Part shown: in pieces, positions 41,460 through 51,152 of the stretch
How positions within the stretch are numbered: position 1 is the stretch's first letter
How the letters are laid out: every line of letters begins with the position of its first letter
Assembly: GCF_000331735.1 (NCBI RefSeq)
Contig: NC_020126.1
Span: forward strand, 124,001 to 188,000
DNA from: Myxococcus stipitatus DSM 14675
GTDB taxonomy: Bacteria > Myxococcota > Myxococcia > Myxococcales > Myxococcaceae
Reading direction: 5' to 3'
Length of the DNA: 64,000 nt
Notes under the pieces: generated by a model
Databases searched by the model: none
Told to the model about the DNA's origin: nothing
Seen by the model: the letters and a program-made list of their open reading frames with translations, nothing else
Made by a program: the position numbers and the translations under genes

Positions 41460-42926
41460 TCAGGGCAGCACGACGACGCGTGTGTCCTCGCGGGCCACCA
41501 GCGGCAGGTGCCGCTCCACCTCGAGGAACAGGGCGCCTCGCGCCACGAGCCGCGGTGTGACATGGGACAGCTCCACCGCACCGGAAACCATGAACAGATG
41601 GCACCCCGGCTCCAGCAGCAGCTCCTGGCCCGCGGCCAGCTCGCGCTCCACTCCGCGCGACAGCCAGGCCCGCCGCTCCTTGCGGCCCAGGTGCGCGTAG
41701 CGGCGCTGGGCGCGAATCAAGTCGTCGAAGTGCCGCTCCGTGAGGGTGCCCCACACGTTCTTTCGCAGGCCCGCGTCTGATTCCAGGAGGGGGCGCAGCG
41801 CGGCACCGGGAATCCGCACCACCGTGGACGCGGACGCCGTGCGCACCGACGTGCAGTGCCGCCCGCCCGCGAACGCGGAGATCTCCCCGAACACGGTGCC
41901 GCTGCCGAGCTGGTTCACCACCTCTTCCTTCGGCCCCGCGCCCGCGAGCACGTAGGCGGCGCCGCGCGCGAGCAGGTACAGCTCATCGCTCACGTCGCTC
42001 TGCCGGAAGACATAGTGGCCCGCGGGGAGTGCCCGCACCTGGGCCCGTGCGGCGAGCGCCTTCAGCACGGAGGGCGCGAAGTGGGCGAACAGCGGAGAGG
42101 ACTTGAGCTGTCGTGCCACTGTCGCGCGGAGCAGGCGCGCGCCACCCGGCAGGAGGTAGGCGAGCGCCATGGCCGAGTCCACCGGACTCTGGAGGAAGCG
42201 GCCACACATGACGCGCAGGATGCTCAGGATGTTGGCCAGCGTGATGGGGACCAGCGTCAACAGTCCGTGGCCCTGGGTGTAGCCCGGGTTGGCCTCCAGG
42301 AAGAACCGCGCGGAGGGCTTGTCACACTGGCGCCAGTAGTCCCGCTCCGCCTCGGAGTCTCGGGTGCGCCAGCCCACCTGTCGCAGCAGCGGCGTGTCCG
42401 GCGCGACGCGGGCCAGGCCGAACGCGGAGCCCAGCTCGTCGATGAAGTCGCGCAGCGGCGCGGGAAGGGGACGCTCGCGCCGGGGCCACACCTCGCCGCA
42501 ATACTTCGTGAGCAGGGCATAGCTGGACGGGTGCACCAGCGCGCCCAGGTAATACGCGGGCCGGCCCGGGTGCCGCAGGAGATATTTCAGGACCAACGAC
42601 AACGCCAGTCGGGGACTGAGGTTGCTTCCGCGATACGCACGCAGCGAGCCCGCCTCCGCGCGAAACACGGCGGTGGTGACACCGTTGAGCTTTTTCTCAA
42701 AGACATGCAGGGCGAAGTAGCCGACGAGCAAGCCCGCTTCGTTGCGGTGGAGCTGAATCCAGGTGTGCTCGGCGGTGGAGTCCACCACGTAGCGTGCGAA
42801 ACACTCGCGCTCCACGCCGTCGAAGATTTCTTGATGCACGGCGTAGAGCGCGTCCGTCAGTCGCCGCCGGGCTTCAGTGGAGAGTGACTGGGGGACGACG
42901 ACTTCGGTACTCGTGATACGGGACAT
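41460..42926 (-). CDS. GNAT-like N-acyltransferase with C-terminal cyclic-nucleotide-binding domain
   Basis: A 488-aa protein. The N-terminal 200 residues look like an acetyltransferase fold (DGVERECFARYVVDS, HTWIQLHRNEAGLLVGYFAL, LVLKYLLRHPGRPAYYLGALVHPSSY). A cNMP-binding beta-barrel follows near residues 295-385 (LPAGHYVFRQSDVSDELYLL, GSGTVFGEISAFAGG). The phosphate-binding cassette reads FGEISAFAGGRHCTSV. Fusion of an acyltransferase to a cNMP domain suggests cAMP/cGMP control of protein or small-molecule acylation, as in mycobacterial PatA, but there the domain order is reversed. That comparison is inference. The PlsC-like gene follows directly. Confidence 0.75.
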   Translation of the reverse strand: MSRITSTEVVVPQSLSTEARRRLTDALYAVHQEIFDGVERECFARYVVDSTAEHTWIQLHRNEAGLLVGYFALHVFEKKLNGVTTAVFRAEAGSLRAYRGSNLSPRLALSLVLKYLLRHPGRPAYYLGALVHPSSYALLTKYCGEVWPRRERPLPAPLRDFIDELGSAFGLARVAPDTPLLRQVGWRTRDSEAERDYWRQCDKPSARFFLEANPGYTQGHGLLTLVPITLANILSILRVMCGRFLQSPVDSAMALAYLLPGGARLLRATVARQLKSSPLFAHFAPSVLKALAARAQVRALPAGHYVFRQSDVSDELYLLARGAAYVLAGAGPKEEVVNQLGSGTVFGEISAFAGGRHCTSVRTASASTVVRIPGAALRPLLESDAGLRKNVWGTLTERHFDDLIRAQRRYAHLGRKERRAWLSRGVERELAAGQELLLEPGCHLFMVSGAVELSHVTPRLVARGALFLEVERHLPLVAREDTRVVVLP

Positions 42927-43145
42927 GATGGGGCGATGCTCCGTTCCGCGTGCGGTGGAACCGCGCGCGCCGGTCGCCGATATGTCCAGGCTTCTCAGAG
43001 GACGTGAGTCCCCAGGCGGAAGGATGCCGAGTCCTCAACGCCCACCACGTCTCCAGGGAATGCGAACGCGTTTGAGATTGACGTGAAACCTTGTACGAAC
43101 ATGCGAGCACTTGTACCAAGGTCTATCGGGTGTCCCTCGGGTGAG

Positions 43146-46100
43146 TCAGCCCGCGCGGAGCGCGGACGGTGTATCGCGCGTCTCCAGGTGTTGCAGGCGT
43201 GCGCCCTCGGCCTCGAACAGCTCACGCAGCCACGGGTGGCAGGTGAAGGCAATCACTTGCTGGTGCTCGGAGAGCTGGGCAAGCAAGTGGATGGCGGCCC
43301 GGGCGCGCAAGGGGTCGAAGTTCACCAGCACGTCATCCACGATGAGGGGCAGCGCTCCCCGCGTCTCCGCGAAGTCGCGCACCACGGCCAGGCGGAAGGC
43401 GAGGTAGAGCTGTTCCCGGGTGCCGCGTGAGAGCTGGGCCGCGCTCCAGTCCCGCTGGCCGTCGCTCACGCGCAGCTCGCGCTCGTCACCGGCGGGGATG
43501 AAGACGCGGCGGTAGCGGCCCGCGGTCAACAGCGTGAAGTGTTCGGAGGCGAGCTGCACGACGCGCGGCTGTTGCTCCTCCTCGAAGCGGCGCCGGGCCT
43601 GGCTCAGGAGCGCGAGGGCGAGCTTGTCCTCCGCGTAACGCGTGGCCAGCTCCGCCACCTTCGCGCGCAGCGTCTCCTCCTGAATCCGCAGGCGGGCGAG
43701 CAGGTCGTCGTTCTCCCATTGCTCGAGCTGGTTGCGGGTGGCGCCCTGCTCGGTGAGGAGCTGTCGGGCCTGTGCCTGGGCCTGGGTGTGGCTGGCGCGG
43801 AGCTGCTCCAGGGCGACGCGCAGGCCCGCTTCGCCGCCCAGGGCCCGCAGGGACTCGCGGGCCTCGGCGTCGGAGAGGCCCGTGCGGGCCTCGATGCGAT
43901 GGGAGAGCTCTCGCGCATGGTGGGTGAGCTCCGTGGAGCGGCGGGCCTGGCGAGCGTGCCGGCGGAAGCTCTCCTCGTCGCCGCCTCCCCCTTCGGCGAG
44001 CAGGGAGGCGAGGGCTGCCTCTTCCGCGCGGGACAGCTCGTCGAGGCGCGCCTTCTCCTCGCGGAGTTCCCGGTGCCGTTCCACCACGGTGCGCCGCTCC
44101 GCCTCCTGCTCCCGAGCCGCGTCCAGCGCTGTGCTCACGCGCAGGGCCAGCGACTCCACCGGGAGGGACTCGGCTGAGGTCCGAGGAGTGCGCGGGCCGT
44201 TGCCCGGTACACGTTGCGCGCTGTCGAGAGGAAGCGTCCCCGTCGTCGCGAACAGCTCAGAAGCGAGCGTGCGTAGCCGGGTGATGACCGCCTCGCAGGC
44301 ATGCTCGTCGACCACGAGCGCGGCTTCCTCCGCGCCCACGTCCTGCCAGCGCTGACGCAGCGCGGAGGCATCCCGCCACAAGGCGAGGGCCGCCGACGGT
44401 GGAAGCCCCGGAGGGAAACATCGTGAAGACAGACAGGCGGTCAGCTCGGCGGTGAGCGCGGCATGCCGTGTCTCATGTCCTCGCAGTGTTTCACCGGCGT
44501 GCCGCTCCTCGCGCAGCGCCACGTCATGCGATGCACGCAGGGCCTCCCGCTCGCGCACGAGGGCTTCCCGCCGCGCGGCCTTCTCCAGCGCCTCCGCGAG
44601 CACGCTCTCCCTCGCCGTCATGTCCGCCAAGGTCGCCGCGGGCGTGAGCCCCGCCTCGATGGCGGAGGCGAGCAGCTCCCGATGCAACAACTCCTCCCGC
44701 GCCGCCAGCCCCGCGAGCGCCGCGCGCTGACGCTCCTCGTCCTGCCGCCGCTCCGACTGGCGACCCTCGCGCCTGCTCTGCTCCTCGTCGCGCACCGTCT
44801 CCACCCGGCGCCGCGCCTTCTCCAGCAGGCCCGTCAGCAGGAGTCCGCCTCCAAGCCCCAGTCCTCCCGCGATGAACCCACCCAGCCACCACGCCCCCAC
44901 CGCGAGCGCCACCGCCACGAAGGCGGCCACGGGCACCCACCACAGGGGAATCACCGCGGCCGGTGTCTCGGGCTCCACCTCCTGCCCACGCAGGCCCTCC
45001 ATCCGCAGCCGGACCTCCTCCTTCTGCTCCCCCAGCCGCTCCAGGTCCCCGCGCACGCCGCGCATCCGCGACAGCCCCGCCTGCTGATGACGCACCTGCG
45101 TGGGTCGCGCCTCCGGGAGGCTCGCGAGCTCCACCTCCATGCGCATGAGCGCGTCGTCCATCCGCTCCCGCTCCAGCCGCGCCCGTCCCAGCGCACTCCC
45201 CGCCTCCCTCCGCCCCAGCTCCTCCCCCTCCAGCCGCGAGGCCAGCGACTCCAAGCCCGCGCGAGCCCCCGCGCTCAAGTCCAGCGCGAGCAGCCGAGGC
45301 CCATCCACGTCGAGCCCCAGCTCCTCCAGCGCGGACTCCACCTGCCGCCGCTTCATCCCCAGCGCGGCCCTTCGCGCGGGCAGCGCACGAAGCAACTCCG
45401 AGCGCTCCGAGAACGCGGCCACCGCCGCACGCGACACCTCCTCACGTCCTCGCACGGGCGAGGCCACGGACAGCCGCTCCAGCTCCGACTCCGTGGACGC
45501 CAGCCGCTCCGCGAGCCGCGCCACCTCCGCGCGATAGCCCTTGCCGCGGTGAAGCACATCCTCCAGCCGCGCCTCACCGCCCTCGGGGAACGCCCCCAGC
45601 ACCGGCAGCGTCTCCAGCTCCTCGCGCGCCGCCGCCAGCGCCGTCACCTCGCCCAGCGCGGACTCCAGCCGCTCCAAGCGCTCCAGCTCCCGGCGCTCCT
45701 GCTGCCCGCGAGCCTCCAGCACACGCGACTCGACGCCCAGCGCCTCCAGCTTGTCCCGCATCGCGAAGTAGAGCGCGGGCCGGTTGCCCTCCTGGCGAAG
45801 CCGCTCCTGCACCTCCTCCAGCTCGCGCAGCTTCACGTTCAGCTCGGGATTCACGCCGGCCGGCTTGTAGAGCTGCTCCGCGTTCTTCCGCAGCAGCGTC
45901 ATCGCCTCCGGCAGCCGCCGTGCCCCACGCATGCTCGCGGCCACCAGCGCCTCCGAGGCACCACGCGCCTCGGTGAGCTGCTCGAAGCTCGCCAGCTCTT
46001 CCAGCCGGAAGGCGAAGACATCGAAGAACAGCTCCCGCGTGACGTGTCCGCGCGCTTCCTTCAGCCGCTCCTCGGACAAGGCCTCTCCTTGCGACCCCAG

Positions 46101-46409
46101 CACCGTCACGCTCTCCGACTTCTTCCCGCGCGCCGTCGCCATGCGCCGCACCGTCAGCGGGCCCGTCGCCGTGAGCACCCGGAGCTCTCCCCCCGAGGAC
46201 GTGTCCTCGTCGGCGGGCGCGTAGCGCTCGGGGTGTCCTCGCTTCTCGAAGCCGAACAGCATGGCGCGCAGGAAGGCCAGCAGCGTGCTCTTGCCCGCCT
46301 CGTTGGGGCCGTACAGCAGGTGCAGCCCGGGCCCCAGCTCCAGCGCGTAGTCCGAGAAGTGTCCGAACCGCCGCACGCGCAGCGTGTCGATGCGAAGCCC
46401 TGGCTTCAT
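43146..46409 (-). CDS. yhaN: YhaN-type AAA ATPase (SbcC/Rad50-like)
   Basis: A 1087-aa SMC-like ATPase. Walker A (LYGPNEAGKSTLLAF) is at residues 33-45. The C-terminal signature SRGTREQLYLAFRLAV and Walker B (LPLIVDDVLVNFD) complete the ABC head. Between them are long coiled coils and, near residues 480-525, two adjacent hydrophobic helices (WWVPVAAFVAVALAVGAWWL, GGLGLGGGLLLTGLL). These are typical of the YhaN/AAA_27 family, and absent from SbcC. It is expected to pair with the YhaO nuclease encoded just upstream (4-base ATGA overlap) in DNA end processing near the membrane. The frame extends further upstream inside yhaO but MKPGLRIDTLRVRRFG is the natural start. Confidence 0.88.
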   Translation of the reverse strand: MKPGLRIDTLRVRRFGHFSDYALELGPGLHLLYGPNEAGKSTLLAFLRAMLFGFEKRGHPERYAPADEDTSSGGELRVLTATGPLTVRRMATARGKKSESVTVLGSQGEALSEERLKEARGHVTRELFFDVFAFRLEELASFEQLTEARGASEALVAASMRGARRLPEAMTLLRKNAEQLYKPAGVNPELNVKLRELEEVQERLRQEGNRPALYFAMRDKLEALGVESRVLEARGQQERRELERLERLESALGEVTALAAAREELETLPVLGAFPEGGEARLEDVLHRGKGYRAEVARLAERLASTESELERLSVASPVRGREEVSRAAVAAFSERSELLRALPARRAALGMKRRQVESALEELGLDVDGPRLLALDLSAGARAGLESLASRLEGEELGRREAGSALGRARLERERMDDALMRMEVELASLPEARPTQVRHQQAGLSRMRGVRGDLERLGEQKEEVRLRMEGLRGQEVEPETPAAVIPLWWVPVAAFVAVALAVGAWWLGGFIAGGLGLGGGLLLTGLLEKARRRVETVRDEEQSRREGRQSERRQDEERQRAALAGLAAREELLHRELLASAIEAGLTPAATLADMTARESVLAEALEKAARREALVREREALRASHDVALREERHAGETLRGHETRHAALTAELTACLSSRCFPPGLPPSAALALWRDASALRQRWQDVGAEEAALVVDEHACEAVITRLRTLASELFATTGTLPLDSAQRVPGNGPRTPRTSAESLPVESLALRVSTALDAAREQEAERRTVVERHRELREEKARLDELSRAEEAALASLLAEGGGGDEESFRRHARQARRSTELTHHARELSHRIEARTGLSDAEARESLRALGGEAGLRVALEQLRASHTQAQAQARQLLTEQGATRNQLEQWENDDLLARLRIQEETLRAKVAELATRYAEDKLALALLSQARRRFEEEQQPRVVQLASEHFTLLTAGRYRRVFIPAGDERELRVSDGQRDWSAAQLSRGTREQLYLAFRLAVVRDFAETRGALPLIVDDVLVNFDPLRARAAIHLLAQLSEHQQVIAFTCHPWLRELFEAEGARLQHLETRDTPSALRAG

Positions 46410-47659
46410 GCGCCCTCCTCTTCGTGAAGTGCCTCGACGCTCAACTGGCTCGCGCGAGTCACCCACTCCTTCCTCGGCGCCTCCAACACATCCACACCCA
46501 GCCGCTTGAGCCGCTGGCCCAGGCTCCCCAGCGCTTCCTCTTCCCACAGCCGCGCGAGGGCCACCGGGTCCGCTTCCAGCGTCCGCGCCTCCTCCAGCAG
46601 AGTGCGCGCGAAGCCGCCCTCCACCTGGAGCGCCTCCCAGTCCAGCTCCGGGCGGCTCCCATCCCGCAACGACTCCAGCAGCACCGGAGGGTGGACAGCC
46701 GCCAGCCGCGCGCGCAGGTCCGCCTCCAACTGCGCCAGCGCCCCGGGCCGCGAAAGCTCGCGGTGAAGCGGCCCGCGACCCGTGAGCACCAGGCGCACCG
46801 CGTGGCCCTCCAACTCGCGAGCACACGCGGCCTCCACCACCTCGCTCGCGAGGGCCAGGAGGCCATCCAGTGTGCCCACGCCCGTCAGCGGCACCTCCAG
46901 CCGATGCCAGCGCACCGTGTCCACCGGCACGAAGCGCCGCCGCATGCCCCCGTCCTCCACCTCCACCAGCACGCAGCCGCGCTCCCCCGTCTCCAACACA
47001 TGCCGGCCCTGCGGATTGCCCGGGTACACCGCGAGGCCCCCGCCGGGCAGCACCACCTCGCTCCGCGTGTGCACGTGCCCCAGCGCCCAGTAGTCCAGGC
47101 CCCGCGAGTCCAACCCCGAGGGCGTGCAGGGCGCGTAGTTGGCGTGCCCCTCCGCGCCGCCCAGGTTGGCGTGAAGCAGGCCCACGCTGAAGTCATTGCT
47201 GGTGCGGCGGAAGCGCGCGGACAGGTCATCGCGCACCTCGACGTCGGGATAGGAGATGCCCTGCACGCGGCACAGCCGGAGGCCCTCTCTCCGGACCTCC
47301 GCCTCTTCCCAGTCCGGGCCGAACACCTTCACGGAGGAGGGCAGGCCGAGCGTCCCCGTGTCGCCGCTCAGGGGATCATGATTGCCGTGGACGATGAAGC
47401 TGCCGATGCCCGCGTCATGCAGCCGGCCCAACTCGCGCCGCAGCACCAGCCGCGCGCGCACCGAGCGGTCCTTCACCTCGAACAAGTCCCCGGCCAGCAG
47501 CAGGAAGGCGACGCGCTCGCGCAGACACAGGTCGATGATGCGCGAGAGCGCGCGGAAGGTGGACTCCTGGAAGCGCGTCAGCAGGGGGCCATGGGCGGCC
47601 ACGCCTCGGAAGGGGGTGTCCAGGTGTAGATCGGCGGCGTGGACGAACTTGAAGTGCAT
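46406..47659 (-). CDS. yhaO: YhaO-type metallophosphoesterase (DNA exonuclease)
   Basis: A 417-aa calcineurin-like nuclease related to SbcD/Mre11. Metal-binding motifs are in order: HAADLHLD, LLAGDLFEV, VHGNHD, LLHANLGG and GHVHTRSEV. The C-terminal capping region is longer and charged. Mre11/Rad50-type pairs process broken DNA ends. Translational coupling to yhaN downstream supports a complex. It starts at ATG 47659. About 125-140 bp upstream is a 16-base palindrome that may control the pair. Confidence 0.88.
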   Translation of the reverse strand: MHFKFVHAADLHLDTPFRGVAAHGPLLTRFQESTFRALSRIIDLCLRERVAFLLLAGDLFEVKDRSVRARLVLRRELGRLHDAGIGSFIVHGNHDPLSGDTGTLGLPSSVKVFGPDWEEAEVRREGLRLCRVQGISYPDVEVRDDLSARFRRTSNDFSVGLLHANLGGAEGHANYAPCTPSGLDSRGLDYWALGHVHTRSEVVLPGGGLAVYPGNPQGRHVLETGERGCVLVEVEDGGMRRRFVPVDTVRWHRLEVPLTGVGTLDGLLALASEVVEAACARELEGHAVRLVLTGRGPLHRELSRPGALAQLEADLRARLAAVHPPVLLESLRDGSRPELDWEALQVEGGFARTLLEEARTLEADPVALARLWEEEALGSLGQRLKRLGVDVLEAPRKEWVTRASQLSVEALHEEEGA

Positions 47660-47783
47660 GGCGGGGCTCTCACCGTACCTGATGCACGAGCCCGCGCTTG
47701 TATGCCAGCCCGCAGCGACCGCGTGCTGCCCGACACATGCATGCCCCGCTGGTGGGGCCGCGTCGCGCCGTCACCAGACTCCC

Positions 47784-47799
47784 TGTCACGTGCGTGACA
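47784..47799 (-). promoter_or_regulatory. Palindrome upstream of yhaO (possible operator)
   Basis: TGTCACGTGCGTGACA: TGTCACG (47784-47790) and CGTGACA (47793-47799) form a 7-bp perfect inverted repeat separated by TG. It lies in the 273-bp non-coding region 47660-47932 between yhaO and the 66-aa gene. Nothing else convincing is seen there. Confidence 0.45.
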
Positions 47800-47932
47800 C
47801 GGGGCTACCCGGCGGGCTCTCTCGGGCCGGGTCTGGAGTGAAGACCCGGAGGGTGTGCGGCACGCGACGCCGTGGCGGTTCGCGGCGCACGACACGCCGT
47901 TGCAGCCCGCCCAGGGACCCGACTCCCAAGGT

Positions 47933-48133
47933 TCAGTCACCCTCGGGGGGCGGCTTCAGCTTCGACACATGCAGCAGCACCCAGGGACCTGACTTCTCGC
48001 TCCTCAACGGGTCGCCGGCCCGCCCGAGCCGCTCCACCCAGGCCCTGTCCATCCCAGCCACGTCTCTTTCGAGAATCCACACGCCGTCTTCCTTCCGTGA
48101 CAGCGCTCGTCGCGAGGCTCCGTGCCCCTTCAC
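47933..48133 (-). CDS. 66-aa protein coupled to the giant repeat protein
   Basis: GTG at 48133 overlaps the stop of the 984-aa gene (GTGA), a spacing typical of translational coupling. The product MKGHGASRRALSRKEDGVWI, followed by a ...WVLLHVSKLKPPPEGD end, is soluble and basic. No homologue is known to me. Coding is plausible but not proven, as a 66-codon frame can occur by chance at this GC content. No equivalent gene was noticed after the paralogue at 37300. Confidence 0.5.
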   Translation of the reverse strand: MKGHGASRRALSRKEDGVWILERDVAGMDRAWVERLGRAGDPLRSEKSGPWVLLHVSKLKPPPEGD

Positions 48134-51084
48134 CGCGCGGTCGGCTCCACGGGTGGGAAGCTGATGGCCATGTCTCCGCCGTCCGCGGGTATCACCAATT
48201 GCACGGGCGCGAACTCCCCTCGGGCCTGTCCTTTCGCGTCGGCCTGGAGCAGGAGCTCGTGCGTGCCCGTGTCGAGGCCGCTCAACCGCGCCACGCCGTT
48301 CGTCATGGGGAAGGACGCGCTGTTCGCGGCATCGCTCGCGACGACGACGCGACCCTCGACGGGGCGACCCTTGAGGTCCTTCGCGGTCGCCGTCACCAGG
48401 ATTCGAGGCGTCAGCCGCGCCGTCACCTCGCGCTGGGTTGCATCCACCTTCATGCGCAGGGTGCGGTAGAGGGCCTGCCGGTCGCGGACCTCGAGGACGA
48501 GGGGGCGGGACTCCAGCGGCCCCAGGAGGAAGCGGCCCTCGGTGTTCACCGCGGCCATCGCCAGGGGCGCCTGCTGCTCCTCATCGGGGACGACTCCCTC
48601 GGGGTTGACGACGACGAGGAGTCGGCCCGGATGTGCCCCCCACGGCGAGACCTCCAGATGCCCGAAGATGTATCGGCCCGTCTCCATCTGGATGTCGCCC
48701 AGGTGGACGTCCGGCGACTCCAAGCCCCCCTCCACCATGCGAGTCACCGTGGGGAGCTTCTTCGCGGAGAAGTAGAACGGCGTGGCGGTGGACTGCACAT
48801 GATTGGGGATGGAGAAGGAGCCGTCTTCGCGCGTCTTGACCGGGTTCTCGTTGATGACGATGTCGCGCAGGGGCGCGCCGTCGGGACCGATGAGCCGCCC
48901 GTGGACGTGGGAGTGGCGCTTCACCACCAGCCGCACCTGCCGCGTCTCCTCGCTCACCTCGAGGCCAGTCTCACCGGGCGTGCCCCCCGTGGAGTGCTCC
49001 GGCTGGAAGGTGTAGCCCACCCGCGTGGCGGTGAGGGTGTGCCGGCCCCCCGTCAGTCCCTGGAGGACGAAGCGCCCTTGTGCGTCCGTGAGGACCCCCG
49101 CGAAGTCCTTGCGGAAGCAGCTCGTCTCCAGCCGCGCGGCGTCCTCGTGCGACGAGGCGCGGACGCCGACCCGCTCGACGGGTTGACCGTCGACGTCGAC
49201 GACGACGCCCTCCACGGCGTGCTCCTCGGGGCGCCGCAGGGCCACCTTCACCACCGCGTCCTTCGTCACCTCCACCTCGGTCCACACCGTCTGGTCCACG
49301 CTGTCCGTCGCGCGCTCCGCCAGCACGCGATAGCGCCCCGGCAGGAGGCCCTTGCGGTGGAAGCGCCCCTGGGCATCCGTCGTGGTGGCCTCCATCAGGT
49401 TCACCTGGTCACTGCCCTCCTCGGCCAGGGGAATCACGCTCACGTGGAACCCGGGGATGGGTTGTCCGCGCGCATCCGTCAGCGTGCCTTCCACGGACGC
49501 GCCCCCGCTCAACGTGATGTCCAGGTTCGCGAAAGGGGCCTTCACCGCGACACGCGCGGGGAGGAAGTCGTCCTCGCGGATGCGGACGCGGTACTCGCCG
49601 GGCTCGGGGGCATCCAGCACGAAGCGGCCATCCCGGCCCGAGAAGGTCCCTTCCAGGAGCTCATACTCCACGGGCTCCTCGGGCGTGTCCCGCTCCAGCT
49701 CCAGGTGGAGCCCCGGCACGGGACGGCCCGCGCTGTCCATGACGCGGCCGGTGATGGAGGCCGCGCGCTTCAGCGTGAAGTCCTGGCGGGACATGCCCGG
49801 CTTCACGTCTCGCTCCTCCCCTTGCAGCAGGTCGAGATGGCCTTCGGCTTGGAGCACGAAGGTCCACCGCTCCGGCTGCAGCGGACCCACGCGGTAACGG
49901 CCATTCGCGTCGGTGACGACGGTCAGCTCCTTGCCTCCATGGCCCGGCCGCTCCAACGACAGCGTCACGCCCGCCACCGTGCCGCCCGCGTCGTTGAACA
50001 CCGTGCCCTCGGCGTGGAGCGCCTCTCCCAACGTCAGCAGCACCTCCGAGGGCGACGACAGGGGCAGCTTCACCTGCGCGAGCGCATACTGCCCGCCGTG
50101 CTCGGCGGTGAGGGTGTGGTGGCCCGTGCCCAGCTCGAGCGAGAAGTGTCCCCGCGCATCGCTCGTGGTGAGCAGGGGCGGCGTTCCCGCCGAGGCGCTC
50201 GAGCTGGCGGTGCGCACCTCCACGGAGGGCACGGGGACGCCGTTCGCGACCACCCGACCGGAGAGCCGGTGGCGCCGGTACAGCCGCACCTCCGCGTCCT
50301 CGATGCCGAGCGGGACCTCCTCGAGCGCGGGCATCCAGCCCTCCTTCGAGATGAGGACCAGATAGCGGCCCGAGGGCAGGGGCCCGACCTGGAAGCGCCC
50401 GTCGTCGGTGGTGCCGCCGTCGAAGAACCGGGTGTACTCGCGGCCCACCACCATCACCGAGGCCCCGGACAAGGGCCCCTCGTCACCGACGGCGCGGCCC
50501 TTCATGTACCGAGGACTCTCCAGCGCCAGCTCCACGCCCTGGCTTCCCGCAGGGACTCCCTGCCGCATCGCCGTGCCGCGCTCGGAGAGCGCCAGGAGCG
50601 CCTGCGGCCCCTCGGGCAGGCCCTCCAGCACGAACGTCCCGTCCTCGCCCGTCACCGCCTCCGCGGAGATGGTCGCCTCACCCTCGCGCGCCAGCAGCAT
50701 CGCGAGGACGGTGTCCTGGGTTTGCGGCAGACACCCCGCGAGCTTGCGCCGCAGGGGCGTGTCTCCCGTCACGGCCTCCCAAGGAGGAAGGGCTTCATCC
50801 GGGCAGGGGATTTCGGACAGCGTCTGTCCGGCCTCGGACCACGACGCGGAGACACGCGCGCCCGCGACCCCCTTGCCCCACGCGTCCACCACGGTGCCTC
50901 GGATGGACAGGCCGTGGGCGTGGGCTCGCGCGGGAGGAGACGTGCGGGGCAGGGCGTCGCTCGACGCGACCCGGGGCGCGGAGTCCGGCGCTCCGGTGGA
51001 GGTCGAGGAGGGCGCTCCCAGCACCCGCCACAGCAGGAGCGCGAGTGCTCCCGCGATGACCGTCCCCACAATCCACGCACGCAT
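48130..51084 (-). CDS. Giant carboxypeptidase-regulatory-like repeat protein, paralogue 2
   Basis: A 984-aa paralogue of the protein at 37300-40605. It has an N-terminal membrane helix (IVGTVIAGALALLLWRVLG), a Ser/Ala/Pro linker and about nine beta-sandwich units with the same DAxGRFxLxxLxPGxYxL signature (TDAQGRFHRKGLLPGRYRVL, TTDDGRFQVGPLPSGRYLVL). The N-terminal segment containing CPDEALPPWEAVTGDTPLRR corresponds to the CGKDAATPLSSARCEDV segment of paralogue 1, so an extra conserved N-terminal module exists. It has no enzymatic domain and is probably a surface or periplasmic structural protein. It starts at ATG 51084. Confidence 0.83.
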   Translation of the reverse strand: MRAWIVGTVIAGALALLLWRVLGAPSSTSTGAPDSAPRVASSDALPRTSPPARAHAHGLSIRGTVVDAWGKGVAGARVSASWSEAGQTLSEIPCPDEALPPWEAVTGDTPLRRKLAGCLPQTQDTVLAMLLAREGEATISAEAVTGEDGTFVLEGLPEGPQALLALSERGTAMRQGVPAGSQGVELALESPRYMKGRAVGDEGPLSGASVMVVGREYTRFFDGGTTDDGRFQVGPLPSGRYLVLISKEGWMPALEEVPLGIEDAEVRLYRRHRLSGRVVANGVPVPSVEVRTASSSASAGTPPLLTTSDARGHFSLELGTGHHTLTAEHGGQYALAQVKLPLSSPSEVLLTLGEALHAEGTVFNDAGGTVAGVTLSLERPGHGGKELTVVTDANGRYRVGPLQPERWTFVLQAEGHLDLLQGEERDVKPGMSRQDFTLKRAASITGRVMDSAGRPVPGLHLELERDTPEEPVEYELLEGTFSGRDGRFVLDAPEPGEYRVRIREDDFLPARVAVKAPFANLDITLSGGASVEGTLTDARGQPIPGFHVSVIPLAEEGSDQVNLMEATTTDAQGRFHRKGLLPGRYRVLAERATDSVDQTVWTEVEVTKDAVVKVALRRPEEHAVEGVVVDVDGQPVERVGVRASSHEDAARLETSCFRKDFAGVLTDAQGRFVLQGLTGGRHTLTATRVGYTFQPEHSTGGTPGETGLEVSEETRQVRLVVKRHSHVHGRLIGPDGAPLRDIVINENPVKTREDGSFSIPNHVQSTATPFYFSAKKLPTVTRMVEGGLESPDVHLGDIQMETGRYIFGHLEVSPWGAHPGRLLVVVNPEGVVPDEEQQAPLAMAAVNTEGRFLLGPLESRPLVLEVRDRQALYRTLRMKVDATQREVTARLTPRILVTATAKDLKGRPVEGRVVVASDAANSASFPMTNGVARLSGLDTGTHELLLQADAKGQARGEFAPVQLVIPADGGDMAISFPPVEPTAR

Positions 51085-51152
51085 GATGAGCTCCGGCTGT
51101 CCGACGTCGAACCGTCAGGATAACAGCCGGAGCCCACCGAGGAGCCAGCGAC

